NCBI GenBank assembly: GCA_037783415.1
Contig: JAZGTN010000025.1
Location: 1,178,001 to 1,242,000, forward strand
Length of the DNA: 64,000 nt
DNA from: Leptasterias polaris
Taxonomy: Eukaryota; Echinodermata; Asteroidea; Forcipulatida; Asteriidae
Direction: 5' to 3'
In this document: positions 23,536 through 37,200 of the stretch, one piece after another
Position numbering within the stretch: position 1 is the stretch's first letter
Layout of the letters: the number at the start of each line of letters is the position of its first letter
Notes under the pieces: model-generated
What the model saw: the letters and a program-made list of their open reading frames with translations, nothing else
The model's database searches: none
Told to the model about the DNA's origin: nothing
Translations under genes and position numbers: made by a program

Positions 23536-24240
23536 CAGAACAAGTTGACTAACTAAATAGTAAAAAAGTATGAGTCTATGACAGTTGTTCTTGCTAGGAA
23601 TTTTAACATCTGGAATTCAATTCAGGTTAAATGTGTTCATACTAAAATTATCATTTGATTTAGGGGATTTAGCTCCACTTAATCATAGAAAAGTGATTTG
23701 TTGGCAATTGGAAAAATTACCCAAAATTCTTTCCGATTACCACGATGATATGAAACTTTAACGTCCAGGTTCACACCGCGCGTTAGCTCACATTTTAGAG
23801 ACTTCTTCTTTTTCTTGGTCGAATTTAATCAGACAAACGATGTAATTTTTTAGTTCAAAGTAGGGAATAAAAATTAATACTTCGACATCGATAAGAACAG
23901 GACACTTCTTACGCTAGGTTAGAGAAAAGTTTTTATTATTTAATAATTATCGAAAAGCGTGCTTAGTACCGCCGGGGAGGTACCGCATCGACGAGGGTAT
24001 CCAACGCAACGCACGAAACGTTTGCTTGTGTGTCTCGCTTGCCGTCTCACGCGTCACACACCGTCACCCCCCAAAAACCAAATGTTTTTCTCTTAGAATA
24101 TAAATAATCAACACCAGAAAAGTAATGCCATTACTATCCAACACACAACAACTCCGAGTTAGAAACAATTCAGAAACTCACAAGAAATATCAGCTTCCGC
24201 CTTCGTCATCTTGGACGCGTTGGCACTATCCGTCCTTTAC

Positions 24241-24330
24241 CTGTGCTGGTCGCCATTTTAAATAACCTCAACTTGAAAACCCACGGCAGATCTCGTCGTA
24301 CCCCCTGCGATGATCACGGTCCAGACTAAT
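24241..24330 (-). promoter_or_regulatory. Probable untranslated first exon and promoter of the GALNT gene
   Basis: Read on the minus strand, AAAATGGCGACCAGCACAG is followed by GTAAAG, a good donor at 24,240. The AAAATGGCG word resembles a YY1/initiator site often found at start exons. Around 23.9-24.3 kb the sequence is richer in CpG than its neighbours. Splicing to the acceptor before 21,728 would make a leader whose ATG is out of frame with the enzyme, giving a short overlapping upstream ORF. The transcription start was not located. Confidence 0.4.
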
Positions 24331-27300
24331 CGTAGTAATCGAATGATGTGTGTGAAGTTGAACGGTGTAAGACGTTGATTGGCTTCATCTTTGGCATCGA
24401 TGGTTGTTTATTGCTCTGTGATGAGCAGCCGATCCTTATTTTTACTTGCGGGTTTAGTTTCTATATTATTTTGTTCAATACATAATTTTTAAAAGAATAT
24501 CGTCACGGGACTCTATGGTTTCAAAAAAGGTTAAAGGACTCAACACAAACCTTGCATTTTTGCAAGCACTTGTTTTGCAGGGCAGGAGTTCAATATTAGT
24601 TACTGGACGGCCTTCCTTCAATCAAATCAAGACAAATGTATAGTTTTCTTCCTTGCACAAGAGGCTAACCTTGGCATCTGTATTCATTACTCCCCTCCCC
24701 AATACCAACCCCCCCCCCCCCCCCCCCCCCCTTTTTATCTACTGGGGGATGGGGATGGGGTGAGGAGGTTTTTGTGTTTATTTCGATTTACAAAATAATT
24801 TTTTTATTTGTCAAACTTTTTTCGGAACATGCTAATCATCGATAGAGGTCGCTATAACCAAAGATACTTTTATAGTATCTTTGCTATAACCATATTTGAG
24901 TTTCTCTTTTTTGCACGTGCAGGTGTTCTTTCATTTGACGTGCCGTCCAATGATAACACTAACAGTATGATATACAAAAACAAACTTAAAAGTTTAATTC
25001 TTTTAGGCAAGTGTGACGTATTCCATCATAAGCCACGCCCTCTTTTGGCACCCAACTGTCACAAAAGCACGAGGAGCAAAGAATGAGTGTACAGGAATGA
25101 GTGTCCTTCGTTCATTTAGGTTTAGTAATGAGATAGATCTCAAGATGGAATTTTGTCAACAAAATCGCTCATAAAAAGTGAAACAGCAGACTGTTCATAC
25201 TAAAAGTTGATTAGAAATATAAACAAGTACAATCCATAAAACGTAAGATTTATTGTTTTTCTGTCATTTCGGCTGAGTACCAATCATGCCTGCATTAAGT
25301 CCAGGCAGTCAGGCTCTGTAATTCTTTTGATAGTAATGTCCCAGGTCACACGGTCTAAAGAATTGTTCTCAAAGAAAAAATTAGCCTGGTATCTCCTAGC
25401 CGGAGTAGATTGGGAAAATGGGGAGACTACTTAATTGTTAACAGATAAAAGACGTTTTTATTGTTTCTTTGTTTCTTTGATTTATTAATATTAATTTTTA
25501 TAATAAGTCACAAACAGTTTTGCTGGAATCCAAGTTTCATGGTTTCAGCAAGTGAGTATTTATAATATTGGTAAAAACAGACAACAATGCCTTTGTTTAA
25601 AATATAAAATAAACAATGGAAGAAATTATTCTAGCAAATTAAATCAAATTATACACTAGAAGTTGAGAAAAATGTGTCGAATTTACATCCCTAATTCCTG
25701 AATGAAACAGTCAATCTTTATAATACTCTATGTTCAGTTATATTCGGACCCAAACTACTAATCATCTATCACGCTCAAAAGTAAACCCTGTTTTGACAGA
25801 GGGGAAAATATTTTGCCTCATCGATAATTCATCTTGTTAAAAAACTTCGTCCATGTCTTGCTTTAATTAATCGACTTATATACTATTAATTATCCTTATG
25901 ACATTTGTTTTTGTAAAAAAATTTGTAAAGGCTCGCTGATTGCAAAACAAAGAGGTGGCACAGCAATTTGGAAGAAACATATTTCCAAAAAAAAATCTAC
26001 AAAGTATCCAAAATCTTAACTAGTGCTTTGTGATATACAATTCTTGTTGAGAAAACCATCACCAGATATGAATACTATAAATGCTATAAAATGATTTTTT
26101 CCCCCCCTTCTAACATCAAGAACACATCTTTTGATGAACATTTTGCAGAGGTTAAGTACGGTAATGTTTTTGGAAACAAGACATTTTGAAGAAAACAAAA
26201 TGTACTGTGACCGACAACAACTAATCCTGTGCCACCCCTTTAAAATCTTAAGAACCCACCAAAGTATTATAAACATAATTATGTATGGCACAAGTTCTGA
26301 ATTGTCATTTTCCATGCAATCACTACAGTAACTTTGTTTATAAAAAAAGGACCTTGCACTTTCCAGGGCCTTTTTGGCAGGCGAGATACTACGTTGATCA
26401 TGGGAGGTTTTACATTATGTGTGATAATTTCCACTTAAATTCAAGAGTTATAAAAATAGCAGCTGAACAAGTTTTGAGAAGTGCCCCTCATATCGTATCA
26501 AAGGTTGATAATAATTAGACAATGCAATCTCCATATCAAATTTAATATTTTCCTCCGTTGAACGATGGGTACAAATCGTGCCAGTAGGAAGTCCAGGCGC
26601 TGTGGCTCTTCATGGGTTACATGGTCTATACAACTGCAATTTTAATATTTCTGAATCAAATCATCATTTTATTTGCCATTCAATATAGGTTGCGAACGAC
26701 CAAAGTTAGAAAAAAATACAAATATCAATTCCAACAGTTTCCTAAACTCGACTCACAAGTAACAGATACGACAGAAATATGTCTACCTACGATTTTACTA
26801 AAAAATTGTAAAATTGACTTGAACGCATGCACAATGGTTTTTCCTTCATGTTGAACTAATTCCATAATTGTGTACCAGATCACTAAGAGCCCTCCACAAT
26901 TCATACTGGAATAATCAGGAAATAAACCTTTAGAAAGTACAAAGTGTTCCTCTCTAAATCCAAAAGTAGACATGAGGGAAGTGAGAGAGTAGGTGAGAGA
27001 GAGTTATAGACTAAGTGGAGCAAATTCTGCTCTAACAAATTCGGTCAAATCAGTGGAGAAAATTCTACCACCCTTAACCAATGAGTCCCCATACGCCTAT
27101 GTTTAGAAAGAAGAAATGCAAGAATATAAAGTATCATTTTATTTGTATCTCATTTTGGTATCTCCCTTGGAAGAACCAATAATAGGCTCACAGGTGGACA
27201 TTGATATCCAAATGGCAGCCATACACTCCTCTGTCAACACTGTTTACCTCACCATTAAGGTCAGTTACAGCAAAGCCAGGTCTGAATTGGTGGCTCTGGC

Positions 27301-27762
27301 TAAGGCTAAATCACTACGTCAACGTACACTGAACATAGGTTGCCCTTAGCAACAGCCACAGCCGCTAATACTGACACAGCCTAAGACTGGATAATAATTG
27401 TCAGAATTCCTCACATCCTTCCTCTATACATCGTCCCTGGTGAACTGGCCCCGATTCAATAAATCTGGTAAGCAACGAACTCGCAAAGCAAAGTAATATC
27501 TTGCTTGACAGAACAGTGACCAGCCAAAATGCCATGTATAGCATTTTGTTGCAACTGGTGTCCCGCCATGTTTTGTCTCAGCAAATAATTTTGCTCAGCA
27601 ATATTCTCTGCTCAACAGCTTTATCAGAGAAGGCCCTTGCGTTGTATGGTTTAGAAAAATCAGGTATAAAGAGTGGACACCCAACATGGGACAATAACTG
27701 AAATTATGTCTCCATTAGACAGGTGAACAAAGTAGCCAGGGGAAAGTTTTAACAACAAGGGT

Positions 27763-27945
27763 CCAAATTCACAGCGCGAAAACTTTGATTAACAATTTTC
27801 TGCTAAGCCGAAATAAGCAGGAAACCAGTCACAGATGACACATGTTGCATGGTGTTTTGGCTGGTAAACTTATTTTGGTAAGCACAATTATCTTGTTTGA
27901 GGCTACTTTTTGTGCTTGAGCAGGTCTATGAAATAAGCCCCAGCA
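27763..27945. repeat. TGCTAAGCA palindromic MITE, degenerate
   Basis: AAATTCACAGCG...TTTCTGCTAAGC...AAGCAGGAAACCAGTCACAG...GGCTGGTAAACTT...GTCTATGAAATAAGCCC matches the layout of the family best seen at 28,396-28,590. Further decayed pieces continue to about 28,270. Confidence 0.5.
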
Positions 27946-28395
27946 GGACCAAGTTTCATTAAGCTGTCAAGCAGGAAATATTGCTTAGCAACATACTTTT
28001 TAAGCAAAAACATTGGTGAGGTACCAGGCCCAAAACATGTGAAGACAATATTGTATTTGAGCTGGTAACATATTTCTGCTAAGCAACAATTTTCTGTGCC
28101 AAATTGTTGGGCTCACTGACACTTTTGAAATTAGACCCTGCAAACAAATTTTCTTATGCAAAAATATGCAAGGCACAAGTCGCATGCAAAGTTTGTTACA
28201 CTGCATTTTTTCGGCTGCTAACCTTTTTTTGCTAAGCACAATTTGTCTACTACGCTTAACGATTTTAGGTGTTTATTACTTAAGTTATGTTTCCAGTCAG
28301 TATCCCTAACACATTGCAAGTATTTGGCCACATTTTAAAGGTTCTTTCTGTGTTGTTTAAGGTACATTGATCATCTGTGGTAGGTCACAGGACAC

Positions 28396-28590
28396 AGGGT
28401 TCAATTTCATAGAGCTGCTTTAGCACAATAAGTAGCTAAGCACATTATGCTAAACAGAATCAGATTACCAGCTAGAATAACATGTTACATGAACCAAATG
28501 TAACTGGTATCCTGCTGATTTTTTTTTTCTAAGCAGAAAAATTTTGGGCAACATTTATGTTTTTCTTAGGTTGCTCTATGAACTCGGCCC
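28396..28590. repeat. TGCTAAGCA palindromic MITE
   Basis: The ends CAATTTCATAGAGCTGC and TTGCTCTATGAACTCGGCCC form imperfect inverted repeats. Inside are GCTAAGCA words, TTACCAGCTAGAA and AACTGGTATCCTGCTGA. It is a non-coding family with at least seven copies in the window. Confidence 0.7.
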
Positions 28591-29689
28591 TGCAGGTCTA
28601 AGGTCCAAATGTGAATAAGGTAGATATGTACAGCGTTATGACCATTGTTTATATTTCTAGAAATTTTAGATAACACAGATATTAATTGTCCCATATCAAC
28701 CCAGTACTGATAATTATGAAACCAAGCATTAATGAATATTATTTCATCCAAATATTAAATGAATGATACAATTTCTTTTTCACAAAATAGAAGCAAATAC
28801 ACAAGCCCAGGCAAGAAAATTTGATGGTAAAAAAAAAAAAATACCACATTGTCATTTTTTTAAAAGGGCTGCCTTTTTTTCTTCAATATTACAAAGTTTA
28901 AGAATAAAGAAATATATGTACATTTAAAATAAACTAATTTGAATTGTGGATTCAAAATATACTAATAAATTGCCTTATTTAATCTTGCATAATTTTTTGT
29001 TAACAACCTTGTTAAAGTTAACTTTAGACTTTTTTTTAAGAGCTGACATGCAGATTTGAAGCGTACAATTTTTGTCAAATGGGGGAATGTTATTGGCCAC
29101 TACGACATCATGTGATTTTCATGGAACCTTAACGGTAGAAAAACCAGATGAATAAATATAACTTTTTGCTATGAAACAGGCACTACGATTGGCTTATCTA
29201 AAAACCATGTGACACAAAAAGTTAATGCTGATTGATTAACAAACAATTCATGCTGAAATTTTTTACCAGCTCTAACAAAAATCCTCGCAAAATGCACTTT
29301 AAAAATTCATTAAAAATTATTGACAATCATTTTCCTGAAAATTGGAAGCACATGCAAAGAAGTTGCACATAAGAAAATCACAAAAACCTTTCAATATTAG
29401 AGTAAGAAATGTATTTCAATGTCATAAAGCATATTTTGGAAATGAGCATAACTATTTGTTACTGTAACATGCGCAAATAAAAAAGCAGTTCTTACATTAA
29501 AAAAAGGTTTGTACAATACAAAAAAAGAAAAGAAGATTTTTGTTCGTTTGTACGAAGTCCATCAATTGTATTAAGAAGAATAACATTTGTAGTAAATCAA
29601 TCAAAAGTTTCATTTGTCCCAAATTTAAAAATGAACTAATTCATATAAATACTTGCTTCTGGGAACTGATTTATATCTGTTCTTGAATT

Positions 29690-29756
29690 ATGTGGCCTCG
29701 TCGCGGCCGAGCGGTAAAGAGCACCGGATTCAAGATCTGGTGATAAACAAGAACTG
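29690..29756 (+). repeat. SINE head fragment (tRNA-Leu-like)
   Basis: GTCGCGGCCGAGCGGTAAAG and CACCGGATTCAAGATCTGGT correspond to the A-box half and anticodon region of the SINE family. The B box is lost, so it is not a working tRNA gene. Confidence 0.6.
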
Positions 29757-30236
29757 CGCATTATTACTGTTATAATTGATTTTGTTTTGTTCTCTTTTTG
29801 ATTGCATAAATAAAAAACCAATAGGCACTTTTTAAACTATTTTGTCGAGTTCTGTTTGAAATTGAATGAGGGCAGATTTACAGCTTAAACATAACTTATT
29901 AAATTTACCTCAAATTCTGTAAAATCAATCTCCCGATTTTCCTAAAAATAAAAGTTTTTAAAAACACCATACAACAGATAGAATGCAGTTTTGAAGCTGA
30001 TATTTCACAGAGCAGACGACTGTTGGGTCACTACACTAGGGTAGCCCCTCCTATATTACTTTCGGATAAACATACTTATGATAAATCCATGCTAATGTAT
30101 GTACTGGTAAATTAACACGTCTAAATTCTTTACATCTGAATGCATTGCTCACAATTTAGTATTTACAACAAAAACAAGGATTTTTTTTTAATATGCACAT
30201 TTTGACAGCACGGAAGCTTCAAGATCATACAAACTC

Positions 30237-30400
30237 CGAGATCAATTTCATAAAGCTGGTTTGGGTGCAATTCTCGCTTAGCAGAAAAAGGTTGCCGGCC
30301 AACATGCCAGGTAATTTACATTGTTACAACTGGTGTCCTGCATATTTCTTGCTAAGCAATACCTCCCTATAAGTAGCTGTATGAAAATGTGCTCCAGTTT
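30237..30400. repeat. TGCTAAGCA palindromic MITE
   Basis: Contains ATCAATTTCATAAAGCTGG, CTTAGCAGAAAAAGGTTGCC, AACTGGTGTCCTGC and TTGCTAAGCAATA, ending AGCTGTATGAAAATGTGCTCC. Same family as 28,396-28,590. Confidence 0.6.
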
Positions 30401-31155
30401 CGTCATGGTGGGAGCTCCTCCTGTTCTAACCGTGACATTGTTCGCATCCAGGCATGGCATATTTCTTGTCCCAGAATTGCTTAAACTAAGGGCAGATTGC
30501 TTCCGGTAAAGGAACTCTCAGCATAGTAAAAAGGACCACAGAGCAATATAATTTGTGTCATTGTTTTCTTATAGTGGGCTCCTGGATGCTGATTCACTCA
30601 CAGCCCTCGATCCAGGAGGGGAGCACCTCATATTTAATTTGAGGGTCCTGATGGTAAAGCAGCCAGCAAACAGTCAGATGCCTGGCTCCACAGTCCTGCA
30701 GCAGTCAACCCACACAAACCCTAGTTTTAAATTCACTCAAAGGGGATCTCCTCTTATCGTAATACGGGAATTCCTCAGAAGTGTGCATGTAACAATGTCA
30801 GACTCCATCCAAAGAACTTCCTGTCGCTGGAAATCAACATTTGTCCAAAACTATCCTCTGTTTCCGATACCAGTATTGCCATGGTGATCCTGACATCATG
30901 TTTTACCGCCTTAATCATTCCCCTGATAAGGCAAAGGGGAATGCATGCATGATGAGGTCACGACCTTTAACCTCTTAAGGTCATACACAGCAGCCGTGTC
31001 TACGTATGCGCCAGTTCCACTCAGGTTTTCACTTTTGCAAGTTATTTCAGAGGTTCCGTTGCCATGGATACAGGAAGCTCCTACTGTTTTTTCCAGTCTT
31101 TTTTTCTTTCTTGAAACCCTTATTCCTGGTTGATTGTTTTCTTTATCAAGCTGAT

Positions 31156-31265
31156 TTAAATAACCATTTCATTGGACAGGATGGTTGGTCTCTGATTCTC
31201 TTGTTGTTTCCGTCTTATACTGCGCCGGATACCATCCGCTCTTCTGTACGGCTCACTCTTCAAAT
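31156..31265 (-). CDS. FMNL exon 27 (last coding exon, stop TAA)
   Basis: Acceptor ACACAG. Encodes [20 protein letters not shown] then a polar tail [13 protein letters not shown] and TAA at 31156-31158. It completes the basic part of the DAD. Confidence 0.88.
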
Positions 31266-34200
31266 CTGTGTGAGTAAAAGATTTCCAACATTACAAAAAA
31301 CATTTCAAGACAACTCTAATACAAAACTTTAAGTGCATACAAGTGCCACAGTCTTTGTGGTGTTCCTCGGCAGCAATAACAACAGTAAATACCCATTCTC
31401 ATCATACCAATAAATCCATAAATCAGAAAAAATCCCGACAGGTTTGGTCATAAGCAGCTTCATATGTCTCATCTATGTGATGACAATTAAGACAAATCTG
31501 CAGGGAGATCAATGACAAATCCTAAAATTATGAAAAATTCAAAACTCAGGTCTGTCTAAGAGTCAGCAAAGCCTACCAGAGATGATGTTTTCTATTGCTC
31601 CGTCCGAAGCTTCCCTTCTCTTGTCCTGGTTCTTGTGTTTCTTCTGCAGCTCGGCCACCATGGCGTCCTGGTACAAAAAAACACAACGACAAAGTGAAAA
31701 GTACAATCAATCATGTTGGTTAAGTCACTATCGTCACACGCGTATGCATCTGCTGCACAAAAACAATCTTCCAGGTTACCGACCAAAACAGAGCTTCAGT
31801 TGCACTATCTGTGACAGGTTCCCTGCTTTACTTTTTTTCTGCAGAAACTTGATACTTTTTCAGACAGCAGCTCTCCGAAATTGTTCCCAGATGACCATTT
31901 TGAATGAAGAATTATGACAGACTACACTCCGCCCTTAAATGTACAGACCAATCACAACTGCAAATACACGCCACAAAGTCAGACAAAAGCCTTATGTGTT
32001 AAAATTCAATTTCAAAATGTAAGTTTGGATTGCTGCGTCAATTCTTGTGTGTGTGGTTTGGGGCAGAGCAAGATGCATATGTTGATTTCTGATTCGGTCA
32101 ACGCTGAAAGGCGGTTGCTATGGGGGTGGGACTTTAAGGTATTACACGAGATTGCTTAGGATAAAAAAAAAAGGTTTATTTAATTTTAGTCTTTCCTCTA
32201 AAACGAACTCATATTCAAGAAAACTGTATTTGAAAACCTTAAAACCGCAACAGCTGATTTCGGTTGCTGCAACCAAAATTAAGGACAATGTATTTACATA
32301 CTGAAAATTGCACATGGTTTTTCACCGTTTTCTCCCGACTCGCACAACGGATTAAGCCCAAATTTCCACAGGTTTGTTATTTTATGTATGGTTGGTCACG
32401 CAAAACATGAACACTGTCTGCGACTATTTTGTCAGCTCAACGACTATTTTGTCTGCCATGCTCGCAATGTTGGGAGTCAAAGTCCACATCAAAATTATGG
32501 TTAGTGTGTAAACGTTGCATCGCCTAAAATATGCACAACACTGTATAACACACAGGGACATTGACCCTCACCCCCCAAAAAACCCAAAACAAACATGGGT
32601 GCAGTCAGATCAAACTGGTACCTACCTGATTCACCTTCTTCTCTTTCTTTATGCGCGTCTTCTGAGCAGCCGCAATATTTGCAGCTGTTTCAAGAGCAGC
32701 TTCCTGTTAATCAAAAACAAATTTTTATCTTATTTCTTCAATTCAAATGCTCCAACAACAAAACCAATTCACTATTCAACATCTAAAACATACTAAAATC
32801 TAGGGAATTTTGACTAGGGGGCATTTCTGAACCAAAGTTCTTGTTCAAGAAATCAGCTAAGCATATAACTAAATATTGCTTAGCAAAAACAGGTTACCAG
32901 CCACAATGCATTGTGGTGAACATTGCTTGTTCCCTGGTTCCCTCTAAATTTGTGCTTAGCAGAGAAATTTGCTGTTCTGGCATATTTAAGATATCTCATT
33001 AAAGACTAATCGTTTCTGTACAATCATCACCATACACAAACATATGGCTAGTATTGTTGAGTTTTTGTGCTTTTTTATTGACATTAAACAAAAAGAATTT
33101 GATTTTGATTCAAAATTTAGATAATATGCCACCAGACACATTGGACACATAATAATAATAATAATAATAATAAAAAGCATTTATATAGCGCCAAAATCCG
33201 CCTAAAAAGACGCTCAAGGCGCTGTACATATAAAAAGATATAAAACAAGCCAATAAATAAACCGACAAATATACTACTTAAAATACAACAAAAGGTGTTA
33301 AAAAGAGGCGCTAAAAAGGGGAGAGGTTTCCAGCACATGCACCCTCAGCCAGATCCTCAGCATTTGGCCATAACAAATTATTTAAAACATAACAGTGGTA
33401 ATGCACAAAGAACCAGTAATAAACTGATTGCATGACGAAGCCAGGATAATTGACTGAAACAAGTATTAATTAATGGTAAATAAATGAGTCTTAAGTGTTC
33501 TCTTGAACTGGTTAGTGGAGCCCGCTGAAATGATGTGTGAAGGAAGGTTGTTCCAGAGGGATGCAGCAGAAAATTGAAAAGCACGAGTACCCCATGAGCG
33601 GCGGGCGCGAGGGACGATAAGTTTAATAGATTGTGACACATGACATTAACTTTGACTGTTTTGGTTGAGGTGAAGAAGGTCAAATCCGGCATTTTGGTAA
33701 ATTTGTGGCCACTAAGGTTTCTCTAGAATTAAAAAGCAATAACGTCTTTTCACCTTCTGTTTTTTACGCATTTCATTCTCTGCTTCCGCTTTCTGAAAAA
33801 ACAAAAAGGAGAACAAAAGTGTGAACACATACATAGATCAATTATTAAATCAAGTTTGAAGGTGAAATATAGGAAAAGAACTAGCTGTTTCAAAATGCTT
33901 ACCAACCGAAATGACACGCAGTATAAATGAAACAATTGTTGATGGCTTCATGTTTCATGACCCTGTAAGCTAGGGAGTTGTGCCCAAGTAGTGTAGAGCA
34001 TTGAAATCACGTTTTTCTGATCGAGTTATCAGAGTGTGGGTTCGAATCCTGGTCATGACACTCACTACGGGCCATGAATTAAGCTTCACACAAACCCAAA
34101 TCAAATGCAAGCAACCAGGGATGAGATTTGACGTTTGTAAACATTTCTGACAAATGGCTTGCTGGCCAGGGTTCCCCCCTTGTTCTAGACCAGTAACCTC

Positions 34201-37200
34201 CCAGATGTTACTTACTATTCAGCAGGTTTACAGACTCTCTGCATCACCAGAAATATAAAACTACAGGTTTGGACACAATGTGGACTATTTCTTTCTCCCT
34301 TTGATGAATGATTTACTATCTCTTTCAAGATTTTGAGAAAATCCTGAAATCTTGAAAAATCCTGAGAAACCACACGCCTGAAATGCTGTGTTTTTTTAAG
34401 AAAAGGATTGGGAACAAGGTTGAGGATGGGAATGAGGTGGGATACCTTGTAAGCGATGACGAAGCGATGGAAGAGAGCGAAGAATGTACTCGGTGGACAC
34501 TGCTTGGGGTTCTCACCGTAGTATCCCACTGCGTCATTATAGGCCTCCTGTAAATCAAATACAATAATCAATTAGGAATAAATTACCTAGGAAAAGAGTT
34601 TCAGAAACTCCATACAGGGCGACAGCTGCTTTGAGGGACTGTTTGACACACTGGCTTCACCCCGATACCCTTGGTAACGTTTTCCAGCGAGTTGACCAAC
34701 TATTTGAAACAGTCAACTGCACGGGTTGTGTTTGGTGGCACAACTGTGCTCAGAAAAAAAAACTATTTAAACACTACAAACATCAAGTGGACCTGAGAAT
34801 GAAAGAGGTCCACACAATGTGTTCGCCAGTGTTGAAGAATATGTTGTTTCTTAAAGGCACTGAACACGTTTGGTAATTGTCAAAGACCAGTATTCTCACT
34901 TGGTGTATCCCAACATATGCATAAAATAACAAGCCTGTGAAAATTTGGGCTCAATTGGTCATCGGAGTTGCAAGAAAATATTGAAAGATAAAACACGCTT
35001 GTTGTACAATTAGTGTGCTTTCAGATAGGAATAAAAGGCTTCTGGCCAGAAGTCTTTTATTATTTTAGTGAGAAATTACCTCTTTCTCAAAAACTACGTT
35101 ACTTCAGAGGGAGTCGTTTCTCACAATGTTTTATACTATCAACAGCTCTCCGTTGCTCGTTACCAAGTAAGTTTTTATGCTAATATATATTTTGAGTAAT
35201 TACCAAACATGTACAGTGCCTTTAAGTGCACAGAACAAAGGAATGTCCACACACTGTATGCAACACAAAGCTGCGTGTGTACATGTGGGTAGGCACACAC
35301 ACCATTATCGGGTCTTTTACACAATGAAACAAAGGTCCCCACAATGTTTGTCTTAGTTCAAATTGATCCCCACAAGGGAATTCTTCAGAAAAGGGAATAA
35401 TAGAACAACAAGAGCAAGTCCCCACAACCAAGCGTACAAAAGACTTTGTGTACTGTGTATAAGTTTTTGCCCCGCACAACTCTCGGCCTCAGTGAGGGCG
35501 CTGTTTAAGCTTTTGACATCATATACAAGATGGTTACCTGTGCTTTCTTCATGTCTACTTCCACCTTCTTGACTTTGTCTTCGTTGTTGAGCAGGAAGTC
35601 TCTCAATAGGGTGTTTTCATGCTGCTGGGCAAACTCCCTCTTGCAAAGTTGAATTCCCGTCGTCAACTGCTTGATGTCTATCTTCAGGTTCTCGAGAGAA
35701 ACTGGAGTTTTAAGCCAAATAAAGAAATTTTAAAGTCAAACACAGAGTTTTTCAGCAAAAAAAATAAAAAATTATTTCCCACGAAAATTGGGCAAAACCT
35801 GAGAATATCAAACTATTTTTCCATACCTGCAGAAGCCTTTTCCACATATTGGAGATCAGAGCAGAATTCCGATGCATTGGAGAATTTTTGTTGCACTGTC
35901 TCCACGATGTAATGCAGTAGCGTCATTGACCTGTCTGTCGATTTGGTGTCAAGTAACTGCAAAATGAACGGCCAGATAAAACATTAATTACTATAATAAG
36001 TTGATCAACTATATTTAACCCTTTCCTTACCGAATTGTTTGGACATATATAACAACTGCTGGTGATCGCATTGTTTGGCCACTCAAGTGTGAAGCACACA
36101 TTCTTACACAACAGAAAGCTTTCATTCAAAGGCCATTTAAAAAAATATATATATTATCTCCTTGAAGACATTGTTTTACAGCAAAATAAGTAATGAAAAA
36201 GTTCTCACTTATTGCATTCCCTTTCATATAATCTACAAATCATTGAGATCAGTCAATAAATGTCAAAGTTCTTTGTCTTTCTTTCCTTGGTGTGATCTGT
36301 AATCTTAGACACTTTTTTGTACACAACCTAATAGCGCTCCATAGGTGTTTGTCATTTCGGATCTTTCAACTCCAGTTGGAAGAGATTGCAAAATAGCAAC
36401 CTTATTTTATTTTAACAGCTTTATTACAATTGGCCTTTGTGCTCGGGCTTGAGTGCTTTTTTGTGTGTAAGCTTTGTCGACTAAAGTCGCCAATGGTAAG
36501 GAAGAGGGGGTACTAGTGCAGTCGACTAAAGTCGCCAATGGTAAGGAAAGGGTTAATCATTCAACTAAAATTGCAAAAGGCTAAGAGATGGTGGGTATGA
36601 GTAATCAGCAAACTTGTGCAGTCCATTTGGCTGCCGGTGCTACATACTCCAAAGGAGCAAAGGCGATTTCCTTGAGATTACATTTGTGTTTTATCCACTC
36701 TGGATATATGTGTTAAACACTTTATACTCAGTAATTTTCAGAGTCCTGTGAAAAACAATCCACAGGCATGATTACTCGGGTGGGATTTGAACCTGTGACC
36801 TTTGCAATTCTAGAGCAGATGTCTTACCACTAGACCACCAAGCTTGCCCGGTAGCTAGGGGGTACCCCAACAATATTAATTGATGTTAAATTTGCATTCT
36901 GGATAAAAAACATTACTTGTATTATACCCATACACCTATATGTGGATTATGTACTGTATAATCGGTGCTTTCCCGTGTTCCGTAAAAAACAAAATCTACA
37001 TGCATATTACTCCGTGGAATTCGAACCCACAACCTTTGCCATTGCAGAGCCATTTTCAATGCAAATTTAGCATCTATTTGATTGAGATATTTGGTTTAAC
37101 AGTGCCTAATGATTACTTCTACTCAAGGTTTATAAACTTCGTAATTTTTGGTCATAAGCAGCCAGATTTGGCTGCCGGAGCTGCATACTCCAAGAAGGTG

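Larger units (their letters stand above)
24331..31155. other. Region between GALNT promoter and formin stop; includes formin 3' UTR
   Basis: No coding exon was recognised on either strand. It holds a 23-base poly-C run (24,709-24,731), several palindromic TGCTAAGCA-type MITEs (27.8-30.4 kb) and a SINE head at 29.69 kb. The formin 3' UTR must start at 31,155 going left, but the polyadenylation site cannot be chosen among the many AATAAA-like words. Confidence 0.5.

Noticed and set aside
29690..29756. tRNA-Leu gene
   Set aside because: Only the A-box half is present. The B box and 3' acceptor strand are missing; it belongs to the SINE family.
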